This document shows positions 11,581-24,099 of a DNA stretch of 64,000 nt, piece after piece. Both the position numbers and the translations under genes were made by a program. Location of the stretch: positions 16,099,823 to 16,163,822 of the forward strand of contig OZ020591.1 of the NCBI GenBank assembly GCA_963971535.1, written 5' to 3'. Position 1 is the first letter of the stretch, and every line of letters starts with the position of its first letter. The notes beneath the pieces were generated by a model. It did not search any database, had not been told where the DNA came from, and worked only from the letters and a program-made list of their open reading frames with translations. The DNA comes from Notolepis coatsorum (taxonomy: Eukaryota > Chordata > Actinopteri > Aulopiformes > Paralepididae).

Positions 11581-11584
11581 TTAA

Positions 11585-11768
11585 ACAGTACTGTATATTT
11601 GTATGTCTTGTATGTCATAAATGTCTTGATGAATTGAAAATGGAGGACCCTGATGTTAGAAGATGAAAGTATTTTTCTGGTCTGCATCATCTTAGCAGTT
11701 GTTTGTATTGAGCCGTACTGTATTGTACCCATTCTGCAATCTGTTAATACAGTTTTCAATCAATCAAT
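11585..11768 (+). mobile_element. Non-LTR copy B, part 2 (3' end and tail)
   Basis: Resumes the non-LTR 3' UTR immediately after the piggyBac-like insertion and ends in gcaatctgttaatacag and a short (AATC)n tail at about 11755-11768. The following 11769-11876 holds no recognised feature. Confidence 0.8.
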
Positions 11769-11876
11769 CTGCTTTAGAAAAGTTAACATGAGTTATTTCT
11801 CAAAATACGTCCAGCGGAGGGCAGTAATGCGCCATACTGCCGGACATTTCAAAGACGAAGAAGAGCTTCCTCCAGT

Positions 11877-14800
11877 GAGGGATATGAGGACTGTGTGTAA
11901 CTAGGGATATGAGGACTGTGTGTAACTAGTAGGGATATGAGGACTGTGTGTAACTAGGAGGGATATGAGGACTGTGTGTGTGTAACTAGGAGGAATATGA
12001 GGACTGTGTGTGTGTAACTAGGAGAGATATGAGGACTGTGTGTAACTAGGAGGGATATGAAGACTGTATGTAACTAGGAGGGATATAAGGACTGTGTGTA
12101 ACTAGGAGGGATATGAGGACTGTGTGTAACTAGGAGGGATATGAGGACTGTGTGTAACTAGGAGGGATATGAGGACTGTGTGTAACTAGGAGGGATATGA
12201 GGACTGTGTAACTAGGAGAGATATGAGGACTGTGCAACTAGGAGAGATATGAGGACTGTGTGTAACTAGGAGGGATATGAGGACTGTTTGTGTAACTAGG
12301 AAATATATGAGGACTGTGTGCAACTAGGAGGGATATGATGAGGACTGTGTGCAACTAGGAGAGATATGAGGACTGTGTGCAACTAGGAGGGATATGAGGA
12401 CTGTTTGTGTAACTAGGAGGGATATGAGGACTGTTTGTGTAACTAGGAGAGATATGAGGACTGTGTGTAACTAGGAGGGATATGAGGACTGTTTGTGTAA
12501 CTAGGAGGGATATGAGGACTGTGTGTAACTAGGAGAGATATGAGGACTGTTTGTGTAACTAGGAGAGATATGAGGACTGTGTGTAACTAGGAGGGATATG
12601 AGGACGGTGTGTAACTAGGAGGGATATGAGGACTGTTTGTGTAACTAGGAGGGATATGAGGACTGTGTGTAACTAGGAGAGATATGAGGACTGTTTGTGT
12701 AACTAGGAGAGATATGAGGACTGTGTGTAACTAGGAGGGATATGAGGACTGTTTGTATAACTAGGAGGGATATGAGGACTGTGTGTAACTAGGAGGGATA
12801 TGAGGACTGTTTGTGTGTGTAACTAGGAGGGATATGAGGACTGTTTGTGTGTGTAACTAGGAGAGATATGAGGACTGTGTGTAACTAGGAGGGATATGAG
12901 GACTGTGTGTAACTAGGAGGGATATGAGGACTGTGTGTAACTAGGAGGGATATGAGGACTGTGTGTAACTAGGAGAGATATGAGGACTGTTTGTGTGTGT
13001 AACTAGGAGGGATATGAGGACTGTTTGTATGTGTAACTAGGAGAGATGAGGACTGTTTGTGTAACTAGGAGAGATATGAGGACTGTTTGTATGTGTAACT
13101 AGGAGAGATGAGGACTGTGTGTAACTAGGAGGGATATGAGGACTGTGTGTAACTAGGAGGGATATGAGGACTGTATGTAACTAGGAGAGATATGAGGACT
13201 GTATGTAACTAGGAGAGATATGAGAACTGTGTGTAACTATGAGAGATATGAGGACTGTTTGTGTAACTAGGAGGGATATGAGGACTGTATGTAACTAGGA
13301 GGGATAGGAGGACTGTGTGTAACTAGGAGAGATATGAGGACTGTGTGTAACTAGGAGAGATATGAGGACTGTGTGTAACTAGGAGTGATATGAGGACTGT
13401 ATGTAACTAGGAGAGATATGAGGACTGTATGTAACTAGGAGAGATATGAGAACTGTGTGTAACTATGAGGGATATGAGGACTGTGTGTAACTAGGAGAGA
13501 TATGAGAACTGTGTGTAACTAGGAGAGATATGAGGACTGTGTATAACTAGGAGTGATATGAGGACTGTATGTAACTAGGAGAGATATGAGGACTGTATGT
13601 AACTAGGAGAGATATGAGGACTGTGTATAACTAGGAGTGATATGAGGACTGTATGTAACTAGGAGAGATATGAGGACTGTGTATAACTAGGAGTGATATG
13701 AGGACTGTATGTAACTAGGAGAGATATGAGGACTGTATGTAACTAGGAGAGATATGAGGACTGTGTGTGTAACTAGGAGAGATATGAGGACTGTGTGTGT
13801 AACTAGGAGTGATATGAGGACTGTGTGTAACTATGAGGGATATGAGGACTGTGTGTAACTAGGATAGATATGAGAACTGTGTGTAACTAGGAGAGATATG
13901 AGGACTGTGTATAACTAGGAGTGATATGAGGACTGTATGTAACTAGGAGAGATATGAGGACGTTGTGTAACTATGAGGGATATGAGGACTGTGTATAACT
14001 AGGAGTGATATGAGGACTGTATGTAACTAGGAGAGATATGAGGACTGTATGTAACTATGAGAGATATGAGGACTGTTTGTGTAACTAGGAGGGATATGAG
14101 GACTGTATGTAACTAGGAGGGATAGGAGGACTGTGTGTAACTAGGAGAGATATGAGGACTGTGTGTAACTAGGAGAGATATGAGGACTGTGTGTAACTAG
14201 GAGTGATATGAGGACTGTATGTAACTAGGAGAGATATGAGGACTGTATGTAACTAGGAGAGATATGAGAACTGTGTGTAACTATGAGGGATATGAGGACT
14301 GTGTGTAACTAGGAGAGATATGAGAACTGTGTGTAACTAGGAGAGATATGAGGACTGTGTATAACTAGGAGTGATATGCGGACTGTATGTAACTAGGAGA
14401 GATATGAGGACTGTATGTAACTAGGAGAGATATGAGGACTGTGTATAACTAGGAGTGATATGAGGACTGTATGTAACTAGGAGAGATATGAGGACTGTAT
14501 GTAACTAGGAGAGATATGAGGACTGTGTGTGTAACTAGGAGAGATATGAGGACTGTGTGTGTAACTAGGAGTGATATGAGGACTGTGTGTAACTATGAGG
14601 GATATGAGGACTGTGTGTAACTAGGATAGATATGAGAACTGTGTGTAACTAGGAGAGATATGAGGACTGTGTATAACTAGGAGTGATATGAGGACTGTGT
14701 GTAACTAGGAGAGATATGAGGACGTTGTGTAACTATGAGGGATATGAGGACTGTGTGTAACTAGGAGAGATATGAGGACGTTGTGTAACTATGAGAGATA

Positions 14801-14940
14801 TGAGGACTGTATGTAACTAGGAGAGATATGAGGACTGTTTGTGTAACTAGGAGGGATATGAGGACTGTTTGTGTAACTAGGAGAGATATGAGGACTGTGT
14901 GTAACTAGGAGTGATATGAGGACTGTATGTAACTAGGAGA
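11877..14940. repeat. 27-bp minisatellite array (about 110 units)
   Basis: Tandem units of about 27 bp with consensus ggatatgaggactgtgtg then taactagga. Units vary in the GT run (gtgtgt, gtttgtgt, gtgtgtgtgt) and in gagg/gaga/gagt. A rare ggatagg variant at 13302 recurs at 14120, and several hundred bases after each agree, so a block of about 818 bp was duplicated within the array. Spacing is uninterrupted and the units are not separated by unique spacers, so this is not a CRISPR array. The array continues at 26130 after the large insertion. Confidence 0.95.
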
Positions 14941-14969
14941 GTTCTGTATCACACTAGCTCCCGCTCTGC

Positions 14970-15124
14970 GTCTGTTGCATATATCTCGCTTCAGCATATA
15001 TACACTGAATAATTTCACAAATGTACCTTTAAATGCCAGCATTCATCTGGCCACACCCCCATCCGCTTACCTATATAAGCAGGGGTGGTGCCACACACTC
15101 ATCTCCTTCTCAAATTTCATCACA
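14970..15124 (+). repeat. Left inverted terminal repeat of the DIRS-like element
   Basis: gtctgttgcatatatctcgc... through ...catcacaa is the reverse complement of 25971-26129, with a small indel near the inner end. It contains tatataagcagg, a TATA-like motif. Confidence 0.85.
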
Positions 15125-16551
15125 AGCAACGTGTTGCTCATATGCCCACTTGACGTGGTGAAAAATATTGTCTGGAAAAGCAATGTTTACGAGGAGGGAA
15201 GAACAAGGAGATACGTTGACATCATATCTTTATTTTCTCTCTCACTATTTTCAAGAAAATACCGCGATGTTGTCTTCGTCACTGGAGTGTCTGGAAGATG
15301 TGATCATTCTAAAACCCTCCACCGGTTTTCGTATTGGGAGCACGCCGCTGCATGCTTCTCAACTGCAGTTCCTTGCTGTGTTGGTTGGGGTGAAACCTTT
15401 CAGGCCACAGCTGAACTGTAAGACGCGCCGCTGTTGTGAGGAGCGGTGGGTTTCAGGTTGGGTGAGTACTGTCGCTGGCAGGCTTCACTTGTCTGTTAGT
15501 GCTATGGGGGCTAATTGACAATGTTTATGAAAACCGGCCCCAGGCTAGGGTCCTTTGTTCAGCCACCTAGGCGACAGAAGACCTTGGTCTGAAGACCATT
15601 GTAGTTTTAACTAGTGGGCCGCGACCATTAACACTGGTGATCCCTGTGTTTTCTGGACGAGTGGGTATCTCCCTGTCACCGTGTAGCCCCTTCTTTCATA
15701 TCCAAATGAGAGTATTCCTTCACGAGGAGATATGTGCATAAGATGTTCGATAGCGGAAGATCTATGTTCATGTCAGCTACACAGGCCAGTTTGGTATTGT
15801 GCTGATTCCGTCGGGTGTTGGTAAAATCACCGTTGTGAAGCTGTGTTGACATCTTGTTTCTCTTTTCTCTTAAAAAGTGAGGAGGGTTTCAGAACGGCGG
15901 CCTGTCTGGGTGAGTGTTATATCATTGTGTACAAGTTCAGGTGATAGCTGCTTAGCTTACGGTTAGCCAGTCAGCTGTTAGCTGCGGCGTTAGCCTGCTG
16001 GGATCACTGCGCGGCCTATAGAGGTTGGGCCTACTGTTAGCCAGTCAGCTGTTAGCTGCGGCGCTAGCCTGTTGTGATCACTAGGAAACGTTAGCTTGCT
16101 GCTATCGGACAAGGCCAGCGCGAGGTAGCTCCGGCTACTCGCGCGCCGCCGTGAGCTCCCCTCTGGTCGCGTGCGCCGTTCGCTCGGCGTCTCGCGAGCA
16201 GGGGCAGTAGCGACCGACGGTTGGAGCGGCCGTTAGCTTAATGCTACTCTGTTGAACGTGCTTTGATTATAACATGTTTTACACTCTTGACTACGACGTC
16301 ATCTTTGACAGGGGATGTTCGTCGATCCTGCCCTGAGCCAGGATGGCAAGGATTGCGTCAACAAAGGGACCGTTGCGACGGGTAGAGCGGCGACGCTGCC
16401 CAGATCGAACAACACAGGATGGCTGTGTTTCTACGGTGTCTTGAGACTGCACTTCGCTGATCTACGCTCCGGGTAGGACAAGGTTTGGCCAGACCTTATA
16501 CGCGTCTTTCTGGCTTTACCTTCTATATGTTTTGTAAATAACGCTGTTTTC
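15125..16551. other. Internal DNA of the DIRS-like element, left part
   Basis: Open frames of up to about 148 codons (14975-15421, 15168-15518) overlap the inverted repeat and show no known domain. A 55-60 bp direct duplication (gttagccagtcagctgttag) lies at about 15961-16020 and 16031-16085. No gene is supported. Confidence 0.4.
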
Positions 16552-16666
16552 CATTACCGCCATACCAACCTGAACACGCCCGATCGTCCGATCTTGGAAG
16601 CTAAGCAGGTTCGGCCCTGGTTAGTACTTGGATGGGAGACCACCTGGGAATACCAGGTGCAGTAAG
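16552..16666 (+). pseudogene. 5S rRNA-like sequence 1
   Basis: About 115 bp matching 5S rRNA from ccgccataccaacctgaaca through tggatgggagaccacctggg to gtgcagtaag. Canonical 5S is 119-121 nt. The box A-like gaagctaagcagg and box C-like gatgggagacc of the internal RNA polymerase III promoter are readable. Two bases are missing in the cgatctcgtccg region and there are several substitutions, so a functional gene is unlikely. There is no T-run terminator right after it. It could be a 5S-derived (SINE3-type) head or a captured pseudogene. Confidence 0.75.
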
Positions 16667-18369
16667 AAAACGTGTGTTGCTGCAATACATTTGGGATACA
16701 ACGCGAGTTTTGTGTGAACTGTCTTGTCACTGGTAAATAGCTTCTCCGGGCAAATCGGGTTGTTGTTACAGATGTGAAAATGATCTGGTTGTTGTGTGAG
16801 AAACATCATGTGTGTTGTTATGTACCGTGTACTCACAACTAAGGGGTAACTAACCTATGAAGCTATGCTTAGTGACAAATGAGTAAAGAATTTTCTTTTC
16901 TCAGCCTGTGATGACAATGAACAGTGTGTTCACATATTAACAGGTTTTCCTGTTTTAACTGGCCGTATTAAGGGTAAAGCAGGAGGATTGTGTTTTCCCC
17001 CCGGTTCCCTGGGACTTTTTCATCCTCCTATCAGACATGTTGTTGCACTACATTGTGTCTTTTGTGTGGTAGGGATGCGATGTAACCCTTAGCTTGATTG
17101 CTGAGGTTGTGCTAAAACTGCTGGAGAAACTTTATTTTCCTAAAAGAAAAGATTGTTTGGTCGCTGTCGTGTGTGCTTAGCAAGGCCTGTGGCCGATACT
17201 AATCGAGAATTATGTATTCTCTCATTATGAAAAACGGCGTTCCTCTGTAGAGTGTTTTTGCCATTTTTTGTAGGTGATGATGGGTTGTGTGTGTCATGTG
17301 ACCTACAACTGGGTTGGACTGGCCACAGAAGCACATGTGTATGTTGGACCGGGGCTCTTAGAGAGCCCTCTCTATTCTGTGTTTTTTCCTTAGTAAAAAT
17401 CAGATAGCAGGGTAGCTCATGCGCTGTGTGAAGCTGTCAAACGCTTCATAGAGCTGACTATGACTCTCTGATATGTTATGATATGTGTCATATTCTCTTT
17501 TTGTCATTACATCGTATCATGGGTGTGGGGTCGTAAAGGGGTGAACTGGTAACCTTTCCTCTCCCCCTTGTTTCTGTCGGTCAGGGGTACACCCCCTGTC
17601 CTTCAAGGTTCCTGTCACGTTGCGGTTCGGCACGTTACGGGGGGGGGGAGTTTCCTGGTCCCACGGCCTGGAATATTGGGCGTGTGCACAGCAGAAATTC
17701 CCCCGCCATAGAGTACGTCACCGTGCGCGTCTCTGTTGGTAGGACTTCCGTGTGCTGTTCAGGTCCATGTGATAGATCTGTTTCGGGGGGGTGGTCAGGG
17801 CTCCTCCTCACCAAGCGCCTTTTCGGGCCTTCTGTGAGTTCGGACTCCTCCTTCCATGTGAGGGAGCCTCCATCAGAGTACAGAGCCTTCCTCCTCAGAT
17901 TGTCAAAGTGAGTGGACCCTCTAGAAGGTGTCCTATTCTATTGTGTATGTATTCGATTCAATTCGATTATTGAGTGTGTATGGGTTCAGTGCCTCTTCCC
18001 CGGCGAGCCCTAAAACCAATTTTTTGCATGGCTCAAGGTGCAATATATTCTTTTCAATCTGTACAGCTCGCGTGGGAAGTCTCTCTGGGGATCCCCGTCT
18101 CCTTCCTATGGGAGGGTGGTGGGATGTAAAAATGTGAAATTTTTTTACCCCCGGCTGTGTAGACTGGGATACATACTGTTGGTGCTTCCTTCTTTTCTAT
18201 TCAAAAAGTGTTGGAGTTAGGAAGTGTCACACCCCTCTTGTCGTTCCCCTGGGCGCCTTGGGGATTCAATGACAGGTCTAAATAGCCTGTTCATTGATGG
18301 GGGTGTGTCCCGACGCACGTATAGTGCTAGCTCGCTGTAAACAGGCGACTGACTGGCACGCCTTGGTTG
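16667..18369. other. Internal DNA of the DIRS-like element, between 5S-like copy 1 and the nested LTR element
   Basis: GT-rich, with a G-run near 17641. Frames such as 17684-17911 and 17928-18137 show no motif and no codon regularity. No gene is supported. Confidence 0.4.
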
Positions 18370-20547
18370 TGTTATGGTTTGTAACCGACCCCAATCGCAC
18401 AACACAAGACAGGTATGATGGTTTGCCAAGAAACAGATATTTATTGAACAACAGGGAAATACAGGGAAAAGGGCACTGTCCCTTTAAGGGAGAATCACAA
18501 ATACAGGAATATAATATGAGGGGAAGGAAAGGTGCCTTTAAGAGGCGGGCAGGAAAAGGGAACACTAAGGGAAAGTAAGGGAACGCCTAAGGGAAGGTTA
18601 AGGGAACGCCTTGGGACAGAGGAACTAGAGACTAGGTAAACCAGGGACAAGGAGAACTAGGGAGAGAGGACTAGGGACTAGGAGAGCTAGGGAACAGGAG
18701 AAACGGGGACTAGGGGAACTAGGGACAAGGAACTAGGTGGAACTAGTAGGGGAGAACTTGGGACCAGGAACTAGGTGGAACTAGAAAGGGGAGAACTAGG
18801 GAACAGGAACTAGGTGGAACTAGAAGGGGAGAACTTGGGACCAGGAACTAGGTGGAACTAGAAGGGGAGAACTAGGGAACAGGAACTAGGTGGAACTAGA
18901 AAAGGGGAGAACTAGGGAACAGGAACTAGGTGGAACTAGAAAGGGGAGAACTAGGGAACAGAGGGGACTGAGGCCCGCGGAGGCGGGCTGGGAAACAGGG
19001 AGGAACTGGGAGGACTGGTGGAAATCATCTGGGCCGCTCTGCAGGACAGAGGAGATAGTTAATGCACAAAAGGGAAAAAACAGAGCAGGTGCAGAACAGT
19101 CCAAATAACAAAGTGAACAAAGTAATAATATCTTCGTGTGACAAACACACAGGGGGAGATGTAAAGTCCAAAAAATACTATTCTAAGTGAGAACCAAAAA
19201 CAGAGGCAATACGCTGGGGAAGAGCAGCGGGACGAGGGCAAGGGGCATTACGCTGAGTGAGTGACATCACAATCAAAACTCACCCAGGCGTATGCGTAAA
19301 GGTACAGGGGCAGCAGCGGGAACGGGGGCAAGGGCACTACGCTGAGTGAGTGACATCACAATCAAAACTCACCCAGGCGTATGCGTAAAGGTACAGGGAC
19401 AGCAGCTGCGGGGTGCCGGCTGTCCGAGCCGAGGACAGAGTGGTGCAGGAACAGGCAGCGGGGCGAGAGCGTCGCCACCGGGGCGCCGGCTGTCCGAGCC
19501 GAGGACAGAGTGGTGCTGGAACAGGCGGCGGTGGCGATGGCGGTGGCGAGGGTATCGCCACCGGGGAGCCGGCAGTCCGAGCCGAGGACAGAGTGGTGCT
19601 GGAACAGGCGGCGGTGGCGAAGGTGTCGTCACCGGGTAGCCGACTGTCGGAGCCGAGGAACAGAGTGGTGCGCCACTGCTTGAGTGCGCACCGGAACCGA
19701 GAGACGCGTCGGGGTGCGTCTGCGAGGAGGAGTGTGCCAAGCACGAAGGTCTAGAAGATGCGCGTTGCGCGCTGGTCTGGAGAGCGTGCCAAGCTCGAGG
19801 GTTCTTGGAAGATGCGCGTTGCGCGCTGGTCTGGAGAGCGTGCCAAGCTCGAGCGTCCTTGGAAGATGCGCGTTGCGCGCTGGTCTGGAGAGCGTGCCAA
19901 GCTCGAGGGTTCTTGGAAGATGCGCGTTGCGCGCTGGTCTGGAGAGCGTGCCAAGCTCGAGCGTCCTTGGAAGATGCGCGTTGCGCGCTGGTCTGGAGAG
20001 CGTGCCAAGCTCGAGCGTCCTTGGAAGATGCGCGTTGCGCGCTGAGGACTGGAGAGCGTCTGCGCTGGTCTGGATGTGCGTCAGGACGAACAGCTGCGCG
20101 GGGGTCTGCAGTGGAACGCTGGGGTGCCTCCCGTGGAAGTACAGGGAGCGCAGACCAGTCTCCCCCACAGGCAACGGCGACAGCTGGCGAAGGCTGGAGC
20201 AAACATCTCGACGCCGGAGAATGGAACAGCATAGGCAGACAGAGGATCTCCCGAAAGAGTCTAGATGTTTAGAGAATATGACTCGGCAAGTATACAACAC
20301 GACCCCACGCCAAAACGAGGGGAAGCGCCCTGGTATTTAAAGCCCACAGGGGGACTAATTAGCCTGCCACCACAGGTGCGAGAGATAATAGAATATCGAA
20401 CAGGTGTGGCCACTAAGGGTAAGGAACGAGAGGGTGGGGGCTAGAGAGAGTGAGTGAGAAGGGAAAATAAACAGTATAGAAGGGAAATAAACAGTATAGG
20501 CTTAAAGAAACAGAGAAAAGGTAGTGAGCAGCGGGCAAAACCTCACA
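18370..20547 (-). repeat. LTR (left copy, probably 3') of the LARD-like element
   Basis: 2178 bp, same length as the right copy. It contains an aactagg-rich direct-repeat zone (about 18640-18960), three degenerate repeats of a ~75-bp gtccgagccgaggacagagt unit (19425-19660) and a 54-bp minisatellite (19756-20042). A TATA-like tttaaata reads on the minus strand near 20333-20341. The numerous long ORFs on both strands are by-products of repeats with lengths divisible by three. Confidence 0.85.
19756..20042. repeat. 54-bp minisatellite inside the LTR
   Basis: Five-plus near-identical 54-bp units beginning gatgcgcgttgcgcgctgg. 54 is divisible by three and the units contain no stop in several frames, which explains apparent repeat proteins of 85-287 residues on both strands. 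The same array is at 23303-23589 in the other LTR. Confidence 0.92.
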
Positions 20548-21916
20548 GTATCCCCCCCTCCAACGGGAGCCACCCGGCGACCCAAAACAAATACAGACAG
20601 AGTGGCAGGGGGCAAAACAAGAGGTACTGGCCAAGCCAGCAGGGGAAGCCACCACAAGAGTGGGGCTAGCAAAAGAAACAGGGTCGCCGAGGGGTAACTG
20701 GGGGAACTGGTCTAGAGGAACTGGTCTAGAGGAACTGGGTCTAGAGAACTAGTCTAGAGGAACTGGTCTAGAGAACTGGTCTAGAGAACTGGTCTAGAGA
20801 ACTGGGCTAGAGAACTGGTCTAGAGAACTGGTTTAGAGAACTGGTTTAGAGAACTGGTCTAGAGAACTGGTCTAGAGGAACTGGTCTAGAGGAACTGGGT
20901 CTAGAGAACTGGTCTAGAGCAACTGGTCTAGAGGAACTGAGGGGCAAGCAGGGTAGCAAAGGGGTAACCATGGTAGCACCGGGAAAGGGCTAGCAGAGGG
21001 AAGGTTGCTGCCAGGGCACTGATAGCTACAGGGCCTATGCTAGCTGTACTGCTACATCAACATAGAGGCTGCGCAAGCTGCCGGAGCCAGGCTAGCAGAG
21101 GGAAAGGGTAGCTGCCAGGGCACTGATAGCTACAGGGCCTATGCTAGCTGTACTGCTACATCAACATAGAGGCTGCGCTAGCTGCCGAGCTAGGCTAGCA
21201 GAGGGAAAGGGTAGCTGCCAAGGCACTGATAGCTACAGGGCCTATGCTAGCTGTACTGCTACATCTACATAGAGGCTGCGCTAGCTGCCGGAGCTAGGCT
21301 GGCAGACAGGGCTGGACCAGCATGAGAGAACAAGCTAGCTGGAAGGACAGTCCTAGCTGTGGGAATACTGACCTTGCTAGCTGAAGGGCAGTCCTAGCAG
21401 TGGGAGAAACTACACAAAAAAGTGGAGGCCATGCAGAGGGACCGGGTTAGCTGCTTGGGCCTGGCTAGCTACAGGGCCTATGCCAGCTGCAAGGCTGCAT
21501 TAACATAGAGGCTGTGCTAACAGCCGGGGCCAAGCTAGCAGACCGGGGCCATGCAGAGGGAAACTGGGTTAGCTGCCAGGGCATGGCTAGCTACAGGGCC
21601 CATGCCAGCAGCAAGGGCTGCATAAACATAGAGGCTGTGCTAGCAGCCGGGGCAAGACTAGCAGACAGGGGCTCTGCTGAGGGACTGGGTTAGCCGCCAG
21701 GGCATGGCTAGCTACAGGGGGGTCAAACAGGGCAAAACGGGAAGCAAACAGGGGAGCTAACCGGGGAGACTAACAAGCTAAACAGGGAAGCTAAACTGGG
21801 CTAAACAGGGAAGCTAACAGGGCTAACAGGGGAGCTAGAGGGGACAAGAAAAAAAAAGGCAAACTCAACATACACAGTCTGTGCTGGCTGGGGTCGTAGA
21901 CTTGGTGGGGTCGTAC
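20548..21916 (-). repeat. Interior of the LARD-like element (tandem repeats, no gag-pol)
   Basis: About 20700-20940 is a run of some 17 copies of a 13-15 bp unit (aactggtctagag). About 21000-21700 holds degenerate ~125-bp units with gctagctgtactgctacatc and catagaggctgcgc. No reverse transcriptase, protease or integrase motif is visible in any frame. Next to the right LTR, the minus strand reads gtacgaccccaccaagtcta, a possible leader or primer site. Confidence 0.75.
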
Positions 21917-24094
21917 TGTTATGGTTTGTAACCGACCCCAATCGCACAACACAAGACAGGTATGATGGTTTGCCAAGAAACAGATATTTATTGAACAACA
22001 GGGAAATACAGGGAAAAGGGCACTGTCCCTTTAAGGGAGAATCACAAATACAGGAATATAATATGAGGGGAAGGAAAGGTGCCTTTAAGAGGCGGGCAGG
22101 AAAAGGGAACACTAAGGGAAAGTAAGGGAACGCCTAAGGGAAGGTTAAGGGAACGCCTTGGGACAGAGGAACTAGAGACTAGGTAAACCAGGGACAAGGA
22201 GAACTAGGGAGAGAGGACTAGGGACTAGGAGAGCTAGGGAACAGGAGAAACGGGGACTAGGGGAACTAGGGACAAGGAACTAGGTGGAACTAGTAGGGGA
22301 GAACTTGGGACCAGGAACTAGGTGGAACTAGAAAGGGGAGAACTAGGGAACAGGAACTAGGTGGAACTAGAAGGGGAGAACTTGGGACCAGGAACTAGGT
22401 GGAACTAGAAGGGGAGAACTAGGGAACAGGAACTAGGTGGAACTAGAAAAGGGGAGAACTAGGGAACAGGAACTAGGTGGAACTAGAAAGGGGAGAACTA
22501 GGGAACAGAGGGGACTGAGGCCCGCGGAGGCGGGCTGGGAAACAGGGAGGAACTGGGAGGACTGGTGGAAATCATCTGGGCCGCTCTGCAGGACAGAGGA
22601 GATAGTTAATGCACAAAAGGGAAAAAACAGAGCAGGTGCAGAACAGTCCAAATAACAAAGTGAACAAAGTAATAATATCTTCGTGTGACAAACACACAGG
22701 GGGAGATGTAAAGTCCAAAAAATACTATTCTAAGTGAGAACCAAAAACAGAGGCAATACGCTGGGGAAGAGCAGCGGGACGAGGGCAAGGGGCATTACGC
22801 TGAGTGAGTGACATCACAATCAAAACTCACCCAGGCGTATGCGTAAAGGTACAGGGGCAGCAGCGGGAACGGGGGCAAGGGCACTACGCTGAGTGAGTGA
22901 CATCACAATCAAAACTCACCCAGGCGTATGCGTAAAGGTACAGGGACAGCAGCTGCGGGGTGCCGGCTGTCCGAGCCGAGGACAGAGTGGTGCAGGAACA
23001 GGCAGCGGGGCGAGAGCGTCGCCACCGGGGCGCCGGCTGTCCGAGCCGAGGACAGAGTGGTGCTGGAACAGGCGGCGGTGGCGATGGTGGTGGCGAGGGT
23101 ATCGCCACCGGGGAGCCGGCAGTCCGAGCCGAGGACAGAGTGGTGCTGGAACAGGCGGCGGTGGCGAAGGTGTCGTCACCGGGTAGCCGACTGTCGGAGC
23201 CGAGGAACAGAGTGGTGCGCCACTGCTTGAGTGCGCACCGGAACCGAGAGACGCGTCGGGGTGCGTCTGCGAGGAGGAGTGTGCCAAGCACGAAGGTCTA
23301 GAAGATGCGCGTTGCGCGCTGGTCTGGAGAGCGTGCCAAGCTCGAGGGTTCTTGGAAGATGCGCGTTGCGCGCTGGTCTGGAGAGCGTGCCAAGCTCGAG
23401 CGTCCTTGGAAGATGCGCGTTGCGCGCTGGTCTGGAGAGCGTGCCAAGCTCGAGGGTTCTTGGAAGATGCGCGTTGCGCGCTGGTCTGGAGAGCGTGCCA
23501 AGCTCGAGCGTCCTTGGAAGATGCGCGTTGCGCGCTGGTCTGGAGAGCGTGCCAAGCTCGAGCGTCCTTGGAAGATGCGCGTTGCGCGCTGAGGACTGGA
23601 GAGCGTCTGCGCTGGTCTGGATGTGCGTCAGGACGAACAGCTGCGCGGGGGTCTGCAGTGGAACGCTGGGGTGCCTCCCGTGGAAGTACAGGGAGCGCAG
23701 ACCAGTCTCCCCCACAGGCAACGGCGACAGCTGGCGAAGGCTGGAGCAAACATCTCGACGCCGGAGAATGGAACAGCATAGGCAGACAGAGGATCTCCCG
23801 AAAGAGTCTAGATGTTTAGAGAATATGACTCGGCAAGTATACAACACGACCCCACGCCAAAACGAGGGGAAGCGCCCTGGTATTTAAAGCCCACAGGGGG
23901 ACTAATTAGCCTGCCACCACAGGTGCGAGAGATAATAGAATATCGAACAGGTGTGGCCACTAAGGGTAAGGAACGAGAGGGTGGGGGCTAGAGAGAGTGA
24001 GTGAGAAGGGAAAATAAACAGTATAGAAGGGAAATAAACAGTATAGGCTTAAAGAAACAGAGAAAAGGTAGTGAGCAGCGGGCAAAACCTCACA
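21917..24094 (-). repeat. LTR (right copy, probably 5') of the LARD-like element
   Basis: 2178 bp, with one noticed substitution against the left copy. It is followed by GGTTG, the second half of the target-site duplication. No genes are called inside it. Confidence 0.87.
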
Positions 24095-24099
24095 GGTTG

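Larger units (their letters stand above)
18370..24094 (-). mobile_element. Non-autonomous LTR retrotransposon with 2.18-kb LTRs
   Basis: Two direct repeats of 2178 bp (18370-20547 and 21917-24094) start TGTTATGG and end CTCACA. They flank a 1369-bp interior and are bordered by the 5-bp duplication GGTTG (18365-18369 and 24095-24099). Minus orientation is inferred from a purine tract read on the minus strand (complement of tatccccccctcc at 20549-20561) next to the left LTR. The interior holds tandem repeats and no gag or pol, so this is a LARD-like element mobilised in trans. I noticed one difference between the LTRs (19534 C, 23081 T), so the insertion is very young. Confidence 0.85.

Noticed and set aside
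11877-14940. CRISPR-like array of ~27-bp repeats
   Set aside because: Units are contiguous without unique spacers, vary gradually, and the context is eukaryotic. It is a minisatellite.
16552-16666. Functional 5S rRNA gene
   Set aside because: Deletion of two bases and multiple changes, no terminator T-run, and no tandem 5S unit around it.
19369-20340. Several long ORFs on both strands (up to 287 codons)
   Set aside because: They are produced by the 54-bp and ~75-bp repeats in the LTR, occur in all frames, and repeat identically in the second LTR.
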